Below, piece after piece: positions 26,387 through 35,715 of a stretch of DNA of 64,000 nt. Within the stretch, counting starts at the first letter, position 1; each line of letters opens with the position of its first letter. Origin of the DNA: CAVVUC01 sp963751395. Its GTDB lineage: Bacteria > Verrucomicrobiota > Verrucomicrobiia > Chthoniobacterales > Chthoniobacteraceae. The position numbers were made by a program, and so were the translations under genes. Where the stretch lies: contig CAVVUC010000004.1 of assembly GCA_963751395.1 (NCBI GenBank), positions 124,001 to 188,000 of the forward strand. Direction: 5' to 3'. The notes beneath the pieces are model-generated. The model had not been told where the DNA came from. It was given only the letters and a program-made list of their open reading frames with translations, and did no database searches.

Positions 26387-26701
26387 TTAGTGCGCATCGA
26401 CGATCTCTTTCAAAATCGTCAGTCCCTTTGCCTGCATCGGCCCCATGCCGCTTCCCGGCAGGAACCAGATGCCTTTCTCCTTTTCGCGGCAGTAGATGAT
26501 CTGGACGCGGTCTTGCATTGTCGCGAGATGAAAGGTGGCACCGGCGTTCCCGGCAATGAAGTCGAAGAATTTGTCCCGCCACGGATGCCCGATGTCCGGG
26601 AAGATCTGTTCTCCCAGTGATTTCAGATCTTCATTGCTGATGATTCGAATGGTCTCGGCGATGGCTTTGCGCCGGGCTTCGGTGATGTCGTCCATGTTCA
26701 T
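26387..26701 (-). CDS. Conserved hypothetical protein
   Basis: 104 residues: MNMDDITEARRKAIAETIRIISNEDLKSLGEQIFP, then HPWRDKFFDFIAGNAGATFHLATMQDRVQIIYCREKEKGIWFLPGSGMGPMQAKG. It is soluble with no signal peptide. I do not recognise a domain, but codon use and composition look coding. It lies between LOG and DUF2254 genes on the same strand with short gaps, so it is probably co-transcribed. Confidence 0.7.
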   Translation of the reverse strand: MNMDDITEARRKAIAETIRIISNEDLKSLGEQIFPDIGHPWRDKFFDFIAGNAGATFHLATMQDRVQIIYCREKEKGIWFLPGSGMGPMQAKGLTILKEIVDAH

Positions 26702-26752
26702 ATTTTTAGTTGGGTTTGGTGTTTTGTTTTTCGGTGAAGTTGTCGTTGGCGT

Positions 26753-28048
26753 TCATCCCGCCCATTTCACGGCGGTCGTGTCGGTCGATCCGCCAAGGCC
26801 CTGCGAGTCCGGGATGCGCGCGAGCGCGAGGTCTTCGGGGAGCGCGTAAAGTTTTTCCAGCATCCGGTCGAGAAGGTCGAATTCCTGATGCAACGCGGCG
26901 TGGCGTTCGGCGGGCAGGGTGTTGGCGAGATTGATGATCATCGCGCGCAGACGCCGTGCGATCTGGATGTTCGATGCGCCGTAGAAGCGGATCTCCGCGA
27001 AGGCGAGGTGGACGAAATCGTCCCAGTCCGGCGTGCGAAAAATCACGCGAAGAGTTCCGGCGGAGTCGGGGAGAAAATCGGTGCGGAGATTGCGCGTGCC
27101 GGCCCGGCGCAGCAGCCGTTGAAGCTGGTCGATTGCCAGCACGGCAGTGGTCGGGTCGTTGATCGCCGCGGAGAGCGCCTTGATCGCGATATCGACGAGA
27201 ATGCGGATCGCGAAGAGCGGGTCCTGTTCCAGCGTGCGTTCGGTGCCGAAGATGACGCAGTCGCGCAGCGTCTGCTCGGGGATCGCGCCCGCGCCGTCGT
27301 GCAGCAGGAAGAGCGGTTCATCCGTGCCGATAAAATCGCCGACCTGCGGCGCAAATTCAATCACGCCCCGCACCTTCTCCGCCTCGGCGATGAGACGTTT
27401 CACATCCACCGCCAGCACGATTGCCGATGTGCCCTGGTGCAGGACCGTCCGTTCGACCGGCCCGGCGTCCGTCTTCGTGCCCGAGGGACTTTCCCCGGCC
27501 TTGAGCCGGTCGGGATAGACGCTTTCGATCACCGCCAGCCCGTCCTCACCGACATGCTTCACCAGACTCACCGGGCGCAGCAACCGCGCCGCGTAATCAA
27601 TCAGGAACAGGAATGACGCGAGACAGGCCAGGCCGAGCATGCCGGCGACGAACAGGACGAACTCCGGCACCGTCGCATCGAGATGATTCTGCACCCGGAT
27701 GGCAAACAGGAGCGTGAAGACGAACAGGCCCACCGTGTAGCGGATGACATTGTTGCGCAGCAGGGTGGTCGCGATGATGCGCGGCGTGTATTGGCCGCTC
27801 GCAACCTGGATTGCAACGAGCAGCGAACCGAACGTGAAGACCACGAACGACAGCGTGAGCGTGACGACCGCGCCGGTGAGCGCCCTGGCTCCATCAATCC
27901 CCAACTCAAACCCCGACCAGTTCAACCGCGCCTGGATATCAAGGACGACGAACCTGAACACCCGCTCGGCCGCGCCGGCCACGACTGGAATGATCCACAA
28001 CGACGAGCGCAGATAGCTCCGGACTTTGTAGCGGTGTTTCCAGGTCAT
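26753..28048 (-). CDS. DUF2254 membrane protein
   Basis: 431 residues. The N-terminal third has about four membrane helices (SLWIIPVVAGAAERVF; ALTGAVVTLTLSFVVFTFGSLLVAIQVASGQYTPRII; VGLFVFTLLFAIRV; LFVAGMLGLACLASFLFLIDYAARLLRP), matching DUF2254. The soluble C-terminal region includes FAIRILVDIAIKALSAAINDPTTA, also conserved. Function is unknown. The ATG is 2 bases after the stop of the upstream metallo-beta-lactamase gene, so translation is probably coupled. Confidence 0.85.
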   Translation of the reverse strand: MTWKHRYKVRSYLRSSLWIIPVVAGAAERVFRFVVLDIQARLNWSGFELGIDGARALTGAVVTLTLSFVVFTFGSLLVAIQVASGQYTPRIIATTLLRNNVIRYTVGLFVFTLLFAIRVQNHLDATVPEFVLFVAGMLGLACLASFLFLIDYAARLLRPVSLVKHVGEDGLAVIESVYPDRLKAGESPSGTKTDAGPVERTVLHQGTSAIVLAVDVKRLIAEAEKVRGVIEFAPQVGDFIGTDEPLFLLHDGAGAIPEQTLRDCVIFGTERTLEQDPLFAIRILVDIAIKALSAAINDPTTAVLAIDQLQRLLRRAGTRNLRTDFLPDSAGTLRVIFRTPDWDDFVHLAFAEIRFYGASNIQIARRLRAMIINLANTLPAERHAALHQEFDLLDRMLEKLYALPEDLALARIPDSQGLGGSTDTTAVKWAG

Positions 28049-28050
28049 GT

Positions 28051-29442
28051 TCAGAGTTCGATGACCTCGCCCATGGCTGGCAGCTTCGAGGGCAGGCGGA
28101 AGCGTTCCTGGATCATCCTGGCGAGCGCGGCGCGCTGGTCATCCTCACCGTGAGTCAGGACCACACGCGGCTTGCTCGGCGCGACGACATCGAACCACTG
28201 CAACAGATCGGTCTGACCCGCGTGCGCGCTGAATCCGCCAAGTGTGTGCACCTGCGCCTTGACCGCGACGGGCTCGCCAAAAATCTTCACCTCCGTTTTT
28301 CCATCCACAAGCTGTCGCCCGAGCGAGCCATTGCCCTGGTAGCCGACGATGAGCACGTGCGTCCCCGGCTTCCACAGGTTCGCCTTGAGATGATGCACAA
28401 TCCGGCCCGCGTTGCACATCCCCGCGCCGGCCATGACGAGGCACGCGCCGGTCACATTGTTGATGGCTCGCGAGTCGTTCGCGCTCGGCGTCGGCTTCAT
28501 CGTCTTCAGGTCTTCGCGCAGCGGACGGTCTTTGATGAACGCCATCATCTCGTCGTCAAACAGCTCCATGTGCTTCGCGTAGATTTTCGTCGCCTCGATG
28601 GCCATCGGGCTGTCGAGAAAGATTGGGAACGGTTTCACCTTGCCCGCCCGGAACATGGACGCGAGCAAGAGCGTGAGGAGCTGTGCGCGGCCGACCGCGA
28701 ACGTCGGCACGAGAATCTTGCCGCCGCTGTTCACCGCTTCGACAACGATCCGCTCGAACTCGACGACCGTCTCCGCAAATGAACGATGGTCGCGCCCGCC
28801 GTAGGTCGATTCGAGAAAGACAAGATCCGCCTGCTGGAACGGCTCGGAGTCGCGCAGGATCGGGGCGCTTCGCGGGCCGAGGTCGCCGGAAAAAACGACA
28901 CACTTCGTTCTCCCGTCCTCCTCGACGAGAAGCTGAATGCTCGCCGAGCCGAGCATGTGCCCCGATTCCGCCCAGATTGCCTTGATGCCAGGCGCCACGT
29001 CGAAAGGCTTTTGATACGGCACGGGCCGCAACCCCGAGATGATCTCCTCCGCGTCATCCGGTGTGTAAAGAGGATCGAGCAGCGGCTGGTCAGCGCGCAT
29101 CCGTTTTCGGTTTTGCCGCTCGCTGTCGGCCACTTGCAGCCGCGCCGAGTCGCGCAGGATGAGCCCCGTCATGTCGAGCGTCGCAGGCGTGCCATAGACC
29201 GGCCCCTTGTAAGCCATCTTCGCGAGCAGCGGCAGCCGCCCCGTGTGATCGAGGTGCCCGTGCGTGAGCAGAACCGCATCGAGTTTGCGATTGGGCGCGA
29301 TAGGCGGGCGGTTCAGCGCCTCGGACTTTTTTCCACCCTGGAAAAGGCCGCAGTCCACAAGGATGCGCGCCTGCCGTGTCTGAACGCTGTAACAGGAGCC
29401 GGTGACTTCCCCGCCAGCAGCGCCAATGGGAATGATTTTCAT
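28051..29442 (-). CDS. Beta-CASP metallo-beta-lactamase-fold ribonuclease-like protein
   Basis: 463 residues from ATG 29442. Metal motif LLTHGHLDHTGRLP (HxHxDH), followed by the second His/Asp sites (WAESGHMLGSAS and VFSGDLG), a beta-CASP region and a C-terminal RMMBL segment (HTLGGFSAHAGQTDLLQWF...LTHGEDDQ). This is the CPSF73/YSH1-like bacterial group of exo- or endoribonucleases. An in-frame extension to 29496 is unlikely because ATG 29442 gives the family N-terminus (MKIIPIGAAGGEVTGSCY). It heads the operon with DUF2254. Confidence 0.9.
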   Translation of the reverse strand: MKIIPIGAAGGEVTGSCYSVQTRQARILVDCGLFQGGKKSEALNRPPIAPNRKLDAVLLTHGHLDHTGRLPLLAKMAYKGPVYGTPATLDMTGLILRDSARLQVADSERQNRKRMRADQPLLDPLYTPDDAEEIISGLRPVPYQKPFDVAPGIKAIWAESGHMLGSASIQLLVEEDGRTKCVVFSGDLGPRSAPILRDSEPFQQADLVFLESTYGGRDHRSFAETVVEFERIVVEAVNSGGKILVPTFAVGRAQLLTLLLASMFRAGKVKPFPIFLDSPMAIEATKIYAKHMELFDDEMMAFIKDRPLREDLKTMKPTPSANDSRAINNVTGACLVMAGAGMCNAGRIVHHLKANLWKPGTHVLIVGYQGNGSLGRQLVDGKTEVKIFGEPVAVKAQVHTLGGFSAHAGQTDLLQWFDVVAPSKPRVVLTHGEDDQRAALARMIQERFRLPSKLPAMGEVIEL

Positions 29443-29666
29443 GAGCAGGAAGTTGTTGGGTGATGTGCGCCGCAACGTGCAGCGCTTCACCGGCAATCAA
29501 ATCCGCCCCAACCCGCGCCGCCTATCGGACCTTGGTCCTATTCCCCTGCACGGCAATGTCTTTCGGTGCTTTCGAAGGCTGGCGGCTCCTGCGTTTCAAC
29601 CCGCGAACGGGATTCAAACACTGACCAGCCGACTTTGGAACCGCCGCCGCAATGAGAAGCCGGATT

Positions 29667-29680
29667 CAAGAACGTTCTTG
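29667..29680. promoter_or_regulatory. Perfect 14-bp palindrome upstream of the glycoside-hydrolase run
   Basis: CAAGAACGTTCTTG is perfectly self-complementary and ends 25 bases before the GH30 start codon. It lies where a repressor or activator of LacI, GntR or similar type could act, and no other candidate operator was seen for the run. Binding protein unknown. Confidence 0.4.
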
Positions 29681-29705
29681 TGGCGTCGGGAAAAGACAGG
29701 CTGAT

Positions 29706-31175
29706 ATGATGCGTATCTCCGTGCCCACGACCCCAAACATCATCCTCTTTTTTCTGGCGCTCGTTGTTTCCGCGAGGGCCGACTATTTGGTGACACCCAA
29801 CAAGGCTGAAAATCGCGGCACATGGGACGGATGGGGTTGCTCGATCTCGTGGTGGGGAAGGGGAATCGGCAGCAGCGCCTACGAGGGCTTGCACGCCGAC
29901 TTATTTTTCACGACCAAGATCGTCCCTTACCTCGATCGCAAGCTGCCCGGTCTCGGTCTGAACATCGTCCGTTACAACGTCGGCGGCGGGGGCAATGGCG
30001 ACAGTCCGAACGAGCAGGTTTCTCCGACATTGCCGTGGTTCAAGGACATCGACGGCTACTGGATCAATGGCGACAACGCAGACCCGGCGTCCAAAAGCTG
30101 GGACTGGTCGCGAGACGCAAACCAGCGCTCCATGCTCAAGGCCGCACAGGACCGCGGTGTGAACTGGATAGAGTTTTTCTCGAACTCTCCAATGTGGTGG
30201 ATGAACAACAGCAATAGTTCCGATGGAGGCAACTTACTGCCGGCGAGGCTCGCCAATCACGCTCACCACATGGCCGCAGTGGTGAAGCGCGCACGCGATT
30301 ACTGGAAGATCCCTGTGCATTACATCGAGCCATTCAACGAACCTTCTGCCTGGTGGTGGAAGTATCCGATGAAACAAGAGGGTTGCCGTATTCCAAAGGA
30401 GCAGCAGAAGCTCGTGCTGGCGGCGCTTGCCAGCGACCGGGCGAAGCAAGGTATCTCCAACACATTGATCACGGCATCGGACGAGAACTCCATGGATCAG
30501 GCGCTAACTACCTGGAACTATTTCAAAGAGGGCAACGCCGCCGGCCTGGTTGATAAGGTAAATGTCCACGGTTATCTCGGACTAAAGCCGTGGCGCGACA
30601 ACTCGGTGCGCAAGGCTCTTCGCGAGGCCGTTGGGAAAAAGCGCCTCTGGATGTCCGAGTATTGCGACGGTGAAGGTTCCGGGATGACTATGGCGCAGAC
30701 GATCATGGAAGATCTGAACTACCTGCAGCCGACCGCCTGGATTTACTGGCAGCCCGTCGAACCGGATTGGGCATGGGGACTTGTGAATGCGAACTACGCT
30801 GCGGGCGCCAATATGCCGGACAGGGGCAGGCCACTGAAGATTTACACCAAATACTATGTCTTCGCCCAGTTCACCCGGTTCATCTGTCCCGGCGCCACAA
30901 TCCTCGGCAGCAGCGACCCAAATACAGTGACGACTTACAACAGGGTTACCCGGGAACTTGTATTTGTAACTTTGAACGGTGAAACGGAACAGGAGGTCAC
31001 TTATGATCTTGGTGCTTTCAATGTAAGAAGCTTGCTTGCCTCTGTGACCTATACAAGCATGGATGGGCGCAGTCTTTTCCAACCAACAGAAACACGCATC
31101 CAAACCCGCCGTTTTGCGATCAAAGCCATGCCACGAACGATTTATTCCGTTGTCGTCAAAGATGTCGGACTGTGA
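29706..31175 (+). CDS. Secreted GH30-like hydrolase (endo-beta-1,6-galactanase-like)
   Basis: 489 residues from the first of two adjacent ATGs, with a signal peptide (NIILFFLALVVSARA). The TIM-barrel hydrolase has EPFNEPSAWWWKYP supplying the acid/base Glu (about residue 212) and LWMSEYCDGEG the nucleophile Glu (about 317). YWQPVEPDWAWGL and the beta-sandwich tail are GH30-like. The closest match I recall is the GH30 endo-beta-1,6-galactanase group, which cuts arabinogalactan side chains; that specificity is inference. It is first in a five-gene plus-strand run of exported hydrolases. Confidence 0.75.
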   Translation: MMRISVPTTPNIILFFLALVVSARADYLVTPNKAENRGTWDGWGCSISWWGRGIGSSAYEGLHADLFFTTKIVPYLDRKLPGLGLNIVRYNVGGGGNGDSPNEQVSPTLPWFKDIDGYWINGDNADPASKSWDWSRDANQRSMLKAAQDRGVNWIEFFSNSPMWWMNNSNSSDGGNLLPARLANHAHHMAAVVKRARDYWKIPVHYIEPFNEPSAWWWKYPMKQEGCRIPKEQQKLVLAALASDRAKQGISNTLITASDENSMDQALTTWNYFKEGNAAGLVDKVNVHGYLGLKPWRDNSVRKALREAVGKKRLWMSEYCDGEGSGMTMAQTIMEDLNYLQPTAWIYWQPVEPDWAWGLVNANYAAGANMPDRGRPLKIYTKYYVFAQFTRFICPGATILGSSDPNTVTTYNRVTRELVFVTLNGETEQEVTYDLGAFNVRSLLASVTYTSMDGRSLFQPTETRIQTRRFAIKAMPRTIYSVVVKDVGL

Positions 31176-31206
31176 ACCATAGCCGTTTCTCCAACCATCC
31201 CCACTC

Positions 31207-33549
31207 ATGAAAATCCACCTCTCAATACTGCTAACCTGCACAATGCTGGCATTGCCTTTAACCAGTCATGCCGCCCAGCCACACAAATTCGAAATCGGCG
31301 TGACGGACTTTCTACTCGACGGAAAGCGCATTCAGATTCGCTGCGGCGAGATGCACTTCGCGCGTGTGCCCCGTGAGTATTGGGAGCACCGGCTCAAGCT
31401 TATCAAGGCGATGGGACTTAACACCGTGTGCGCTTATCTCTTCTGGAACTATCACGAATGGGAGGAGGGGAAGTTCGACTGGAGCGGCCAGCGCGATGCC
31501 GCCGAGTTCTGCCGGCTTGCTCAAAAGGAAGGGCTGTGGGTGATTCTTCGTCCCGGTCCTTATGCTTGCGCGGAATGGGAGATGGGCGGGCTGCCGTGGT
31601 GGCTTTTGAACAAAGGCGAGGGCAACTTCCTTCGAACACGCGATCCGAAATACATGGAGCCAAGCGGGCGCTGGCTGAAGGAGGTGGGTCGCGTGATGGG
31701 ACCGATGCAGGTCAGCAAAGGCGGCCCGATCCTCATGGTGCAGGTGGAAAATGAATACGGCTTTTTCGGTCGCGACGCGGATTACATGCGTGCCATGCGT
31801 CAGCTTGTGCTCGATGCGGGCTTTGACGTCCCGCTGTTTGCCTGCAATCCAACCAACTCGCTTGCCAAGACTCATCTGCCGGAGTTGTTCTCCGTCGCCA
31901 ACTTCGGCTCCGATCCTGCCAACGGCTTCAAGACCCTTCGCAAGTTACAGCCGCAAGGCCCGCTCATGTGCGGGGAGTTTTACCCGGGGTGGTTCGACAC
32001 CTGGGGAACCCCGCACAAGCGCGGCAACACTCCTAAGATGCTGGCGGACCTTGAGTATATGCTGAAGGAGAACGGATCGTTCAGCCTCTACATGGCTCAC
32101 GGTGGAACCACGTTCGGCCTTTGGGCCGGATGCGATCGCCCCATGCGGCCCGACACAAGCAGCTATGACTACGATGCGCCGATCAGTGAAGCGGGATGGG
32201 TCACGGAGAAATACAAACAGACCCGGGAACTAATGGGCAGGTATCTGCTGCCGGGAGAAAAGCTGACCGAACCTCCGGTTGCGATGCCGGTCGTTGCGAT
32301 CCCTGACTTCAGACTCACCGAGGCCGCTCCTGTGCTTACCAACCTATCTGGTAAGACGCGCAGGGAGGAGTCACTCAAGAACATCGAAGCCTACAACATA
32401 AGCCGTGGACTTATCAGTTGCTCCACGACTTTACCCGCAGGTTCCGCTGGGACATTGGAAGCCGCCAACGTCCGTGACATTGCATGGGTCTTTATGGACG
32501 GCCAGCCGCTTGGAGTCATGGATGCCCGCAGCCGGCGGTTTCGCGTGAATGTTCCCGTGCGCACAAAGCCGGCACGCGTCGAGGTGCTTCTTTACCCCAT
32601 TGCCCGGGTTAATTTCGGCATGGAGATCCACGACCGAAAAGGCTTTCAGGGACCTGTTCGTTTCACCGCCCAAGGCGGCAAGCCGCAGGAGGTCAAGGCC
32701 TGGGAAATCAAGGCGCTCGACTTCGGAGCCGACGCGAAATTGCCGGAACTGAAATGGCAGGCCGGTCCTTGCAAGGCTCCCGCTTTCCGGCGCGGCTCTT
32801 TCAAGGTGGATCAACCTGCGGATACGTTTCTGGATATGTCGCGCTGGGGCATGGGTATTGTCTGGGTCAACGGGCATTGCCTTGGCCGTTATTGGAACAT
32901 CGGCCCGACACAGACGATGTATCTGCCCGGCCCATGGATGCGTGCCGGATCGAATGAGATCATTGTCCTCGACTTAACCGGACCTGAAGAACCGGTTATC
33001 GCCGGCTTGAAAACTCCCGTGCTCGACCAGTTGCGACCAGAGAAGGATTTTGTCCGGAAGAACAACCTTGGCAAGGTGCGCCTCGAAGGACGCCCGCCAA
33101 CCATTGCTGGCAAGTTCGCGCCCGGCACTGCAACACAGGACGTTAAATTCCCTCAACCCGTGCAAGGCAGCCAGTTCTGCATCGAGTCCGTGGACGCATT
33201 CGATGGCAAAGAGTTCGCCGCCATAGCAGAGATCGCGCTGCTCGACGCCTCGGGCAACGTAATGGATCAATCCGCATGGACAATCGCCTACGCCGACAGC
33301 GAGGAGAGCGGCAAGGAGGACGGCTCCGCGCTGAATGCGATCAACGGGCAGGCCTCCGACCACTGGCACACGGCATGGAGCGGCAAACCGCCCTGTCCGG
33401 CGCATCCTCACAGGCTCATCATCAATCTCGGCTCCCCGGCCCTCGTCTCCGGCTTTCGTTATACACCGAGACAAGGAGCACCCGACGCGACCGGTCGCAT
33501 CCAGTCCTATCGCGTGTTTGTTGGCGATGACCTGGTCGCGCCACGGTAG
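31207..33549 (+). CDS. Secreted beta-galactosidase, GH35
   Basis: 780 residues with a signal peptide (SILLTCTMLALPLTSHA). GH35 motifs: IRCGEMHFARVPREYWEHRLKLIKAMGLNTV, LRPGPYACAEWEMGGLPWWLL, acid/base Glu in QVENEYGFFG (about 181) and nucleophile Glu in CGEFYPGWFDTWG (about 257). Two jelly-roll domains follow (GMGIVWVNGHCLGRYWN). A further C-terminal domain (about 640-780) resembles an F5/8-type carbohydrate-binding module. It removes terminal beta-galactose. It starts 31 bases after the GH30 stop. Confidence 0.92.
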   Translation: MKIHLSILLTCTMLALPLTSHAAQPHKFEIGVTDFLLDGKRIQIRCGEMHFARVPREYWEHRLKLIKAMGLNTVCAYLFWNYHEWEEGKFDWSGQRDAAEFCRLAQKEGLWVILRPGPYACAEWEMGGLPWWLLNKGEGNFLRTRDPKYMEPSGRWLKEVGRVMGPMQVSKGGPILMVQVENEYGFFGRDADYMRAMRQLVLDAGFDVPLFACNPTNSLAKTHLPELFSVANFGSDPANGFKTLRKLQPQGPLMCGEFYPGWFDTWGTPHKRGNTPKMLADLEYMLKENGSFSLYMAHGGTTFGLWAGCDRPMRPDTSSYDYDAPISEAGWVTEKYKQTRELMGRYLLPGEKLTEPPVAMPVVAIPDFRLTEAAPVLTNLSGKTRREESLKNIEAYNISRGLISCSTTLPAGSAGTLEAANVRDIAWVFMDGQPLGVMDARSRRFRVNVPVRTKPARVEVLLYPIARVNFGMEIHDRKGFQGPVRFTAQGGKPQEVKAWEIKALDFGADAKLPELKWQAGPCKAPAFRRGSFKVDQPADTFLDMSRWGMGIVWVNGHCLGRYWNIGPTQTMYLPGPWMRAGSNEIIVLDLTGPEEPVIAGLKTPVLDQLRPEKDFVRKNNLGKVRLEGRPPTIAGKFAPGTATQDVKFPQPVQGSQFCIESVDAFDGKEFAAIAEIALLDASGNVMDQSAWTIAYADSEESGKEDGSALNAINGQASDHWHTAWSGKPPCPAHPHRLIINLGSPALVSGFRYTPRQGAPDATGRIQSYRVFVGDDLVAPR

Positions 33550-33622
33550 CTGGCGCGATGGTCACAAAACGCTTTCCATCGCGCGTGGAGTTTCTATGCT
33601 TCCCATTCCATCTCCCCGTTCC

Positions 33623-35698
33623 ATGAAAACAAAGTTTCTCCTGTCGTTTCTCCTGATGTCCGTGACATTCGCAAATTCACTTGTCGCCGAAAGGCCGGAC
33701 CTGGTGCTGACCAACGGCTGGAAGTTCATTAAACAGGATGTCGCGCCCGATGCCTCCACGGATGGCTGGTCGTCTGTAACTGTTCCGCATACTTGGAATG
33801 CCGTCGATGGTCAGAACGGCAAGGCGGCCGATCCCGATTTGCCGGAAGGTTACTATCGCGGGCCGGGCTGGTATGCGCGCAAGCTCGACGCGCCGTCCGC
33901 GTGGAAAGGAAAGCGGGTATTCATCCGGTTCGAGGCAGCGGCCCTGATCGCGGATGTGTATGTGAACGGCACTCACCTGGGTCAGCATCGGGGCGGCTTT
34001 GCGGCCTTTTGTTACGAGCTGACTCCTCTGCTCCATTTTGACGGCAAAGACTCGCTCCGAGTTCGCGTGGACAATGCGCGTAACATGGATGTCGCGCCGC
34101 TCTCGGGCGACTTCACGGTTTTCGGCGGGCTTTATCGTCCGGTGCATTTGTTCGCCGCGGATCCTGTGTGCGTGACCCCTCTCGACTCAGGTTCGCGCGG
34201 TTTTTACCTCACCTTGAAATCGCTCGCAGAAGATGCCGCGACTGTCGAAGCGAAGGCGCTGATTTCGAATGGAGGTTCATCTGATGAAAGAGTGCGTGTC
34301 GAAGTGGAAGTAAAGGACGCCACCGGAAAAGCTGTGGCGAATCAAAGCAGCGAGACAACAATCGGCGCGGGTAAGACGGAGCCTGTTATACAAACAATCT
34401 CCATTGCCAGGCCGCACGCGTGGAATGCGAGGAAGGATCCGTATCTCTACTCTGCAACGGTCCGTGTGGTTCGTGACGGAAAAGCTGTCGATGAAGTTGT
34501 GCAACCGCTCGGTCTAAGAACTGTGGCAATAACCCAGGAAGCCGGCTTTGTTCTTAACAGCAAACCTTATCCGCTTCATGGTGTGAACCGTCACCAGGAG
34601 CGCAAGGACAAAGGCTGGGCGGTTTCCGAAGAGGACCACAGGCAGGACATAGGTTTGATCGTTGAAACGGGAGCAACCGCACTAAGACTCGCGCATTACC
34701 AGCAAAGTAACTTCGTCCACGACCTCTGCGACCGCGCGGGACTTGTCGTGTGGCAGGAGATTCCGCTCGTCGATGCCGTTGGCGGTTCCGAAGCATTTCT
34801 TGAGAATGCCCGCCAGCAACTCCGCGAGATGATCCTGCAAGGATGGAATCATCCGTCTCTTTCCATGTGGGGACTTTTCAACGAACTGCAGGCGAAGTGG
34901 GCCGCGGTCAAGACTGCACCGCCTGAGCCGGTAATCCAAAGCCTGCAGGTGCTCGCCAAGGAACTGGACCCGTCGCGTCCGACAGTTGCCGCGTCCTACA
35001 TGCAACAGGCGTCGCCACTGCACTCAATTCCGGACTGGATCGCTTTCAATGTTTATCCGGGCTGGTATTCCGGCCAGCCCGAGGATTTTACCAAGATCGT
35101 TGACAAGGTCAGCGGCCTTCTCAACGGCAAGCGTGTCGCCATCAGTGAATATGGCGCAGGAGCCAACCCGAATCATCACGAAGAAGGCACGCCGAAGAAG
35201 CCGAAGCAAGATGGCCCTTTTCATCCCGAGGAGTGGCAGACTTACTTGCATGAGAGCCTCTGGGCACAGTCGGTAAAAAATCCGCATCTTTGGGGGACTT
35301 ATGCCTGGGTCATGTTTGATTTTGCAGTGGAAAAGCGCAACGAAGGCGGCGTCCCGGCGCTTAACGACAAGGGATTGGTTACGCGCGACCGCAAGGTAAA
35401 GAAGGACGCTTTTTATTTCTACAAGGCTAACTGGACCGAGGAGCCGATGGTCTATATCGCCTCACGGCGGATGACCCCGCGCAAGCAAGCAACGACACAA
35501 GTGAAGGTCTATTCCAACTGCGGCGAGGTGGAGCTCAAGGTGAACGGCAAGTCGCTGGGTCTGACAAAACCAGACGACGTGCGCATTTTCCGCTGGGAGA
35601 ATGTGGAGCTTCAAGCCGGCACGAATCGGATCGAGGCAACCGCCAGGGTCGGCGAAAAGGCCATCGGAGACAAATGCGAGTGGATACTCAAACCCTAA
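33623..35698 (+). CDS. Secreted GH2 beta-galactosidase/beta-glucuronidase-like enzyme
   Basis: 691 residues from ATG 33623 with signal peptide MKTKFLLSFLLMSVTFANSLVA; the frame is open further upstream inside the GH35 gene but there it is a shadow. The sugar-binding jelly roll (YYRGPGWYARKL...GTHLGQHRGGF), immunoglobulin-like domain and TIM barrel follow in order. The acid/base Glu is in LFNELQAKW (about 420) and the nucleophile Glu in AISEYGAGAN (about 508). A C-terminal domain (residues about 600-690) ends the protein. Substrate could be a beta-galactoside or beta-glucuronide. Confidence 0.88.
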   Translation: MKTKFLLSFLLMSVTFANSLVAERPDLVLTNGWKFIKQDVAPDASTDGWSSVTVPHTWNAVDGQNGKAADPDLPEGYYRGPGWYARKLDAPSAWKGKRVFIRFEAAALIADVYVNGTHLGQHRGGFAAFCYELTPLLHFDGKDSLRVRVDNARNMDVAPLSGDFTVFGGLYRPVHLFAADPVCVTPLDSGSRGFYLTLKSLAEDAATVEAKALISNGGSSDERVRVEVEVKDATGKAVANQSSETTIGAGKTEPVIQTISIARPHAWNARKDPYLYSATVRVVRDGKAVDEVVQPLGLRTVAITQEAGFVLNSKPYPLHGVNRHQERKDKGWAVSEEDHRQDIGLIVETGATALRLAHYQQSNFVHDLCDRAGLVVWQEIPLVDAVGGSEAFLENARQQLREMILQGWNHPSLSMWGLFNELQAKWAAVKTAPPEPVIQSLQVLAKELDPSRPTVAASYMQQASPLHSIPDWIAFNVYPGWYSGQPEDFTKIVDKVSGLLNGKRVAISEYGAGANPNHHEEGTPKKPKQDGPFHPEEWQTYLHESLWAQSVKNPHLWGTYAWVMFDFAVEKRNEGGVPALNDKGLVTRDRKVKKDAFYFYKANWTEEPMVYIASRRMTPRKQATTQVKVYSNCGEVELKVNGKSLGLTKPDDVRIFRWENVELQAGTNRIEATARVGEKAIGDKCEWILKP

Positions 35699-35715
35699 GT
35701 TGGATAGACAGAACC

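Noticed and set aside
29667..29680. LexA/SOS box
   Set aside because: GAAC and GTTC are directly abutting without the N4 spacer of GAAC-N4-GTTC type boxes, and the downstream genes are carbohydrate hydrolases.
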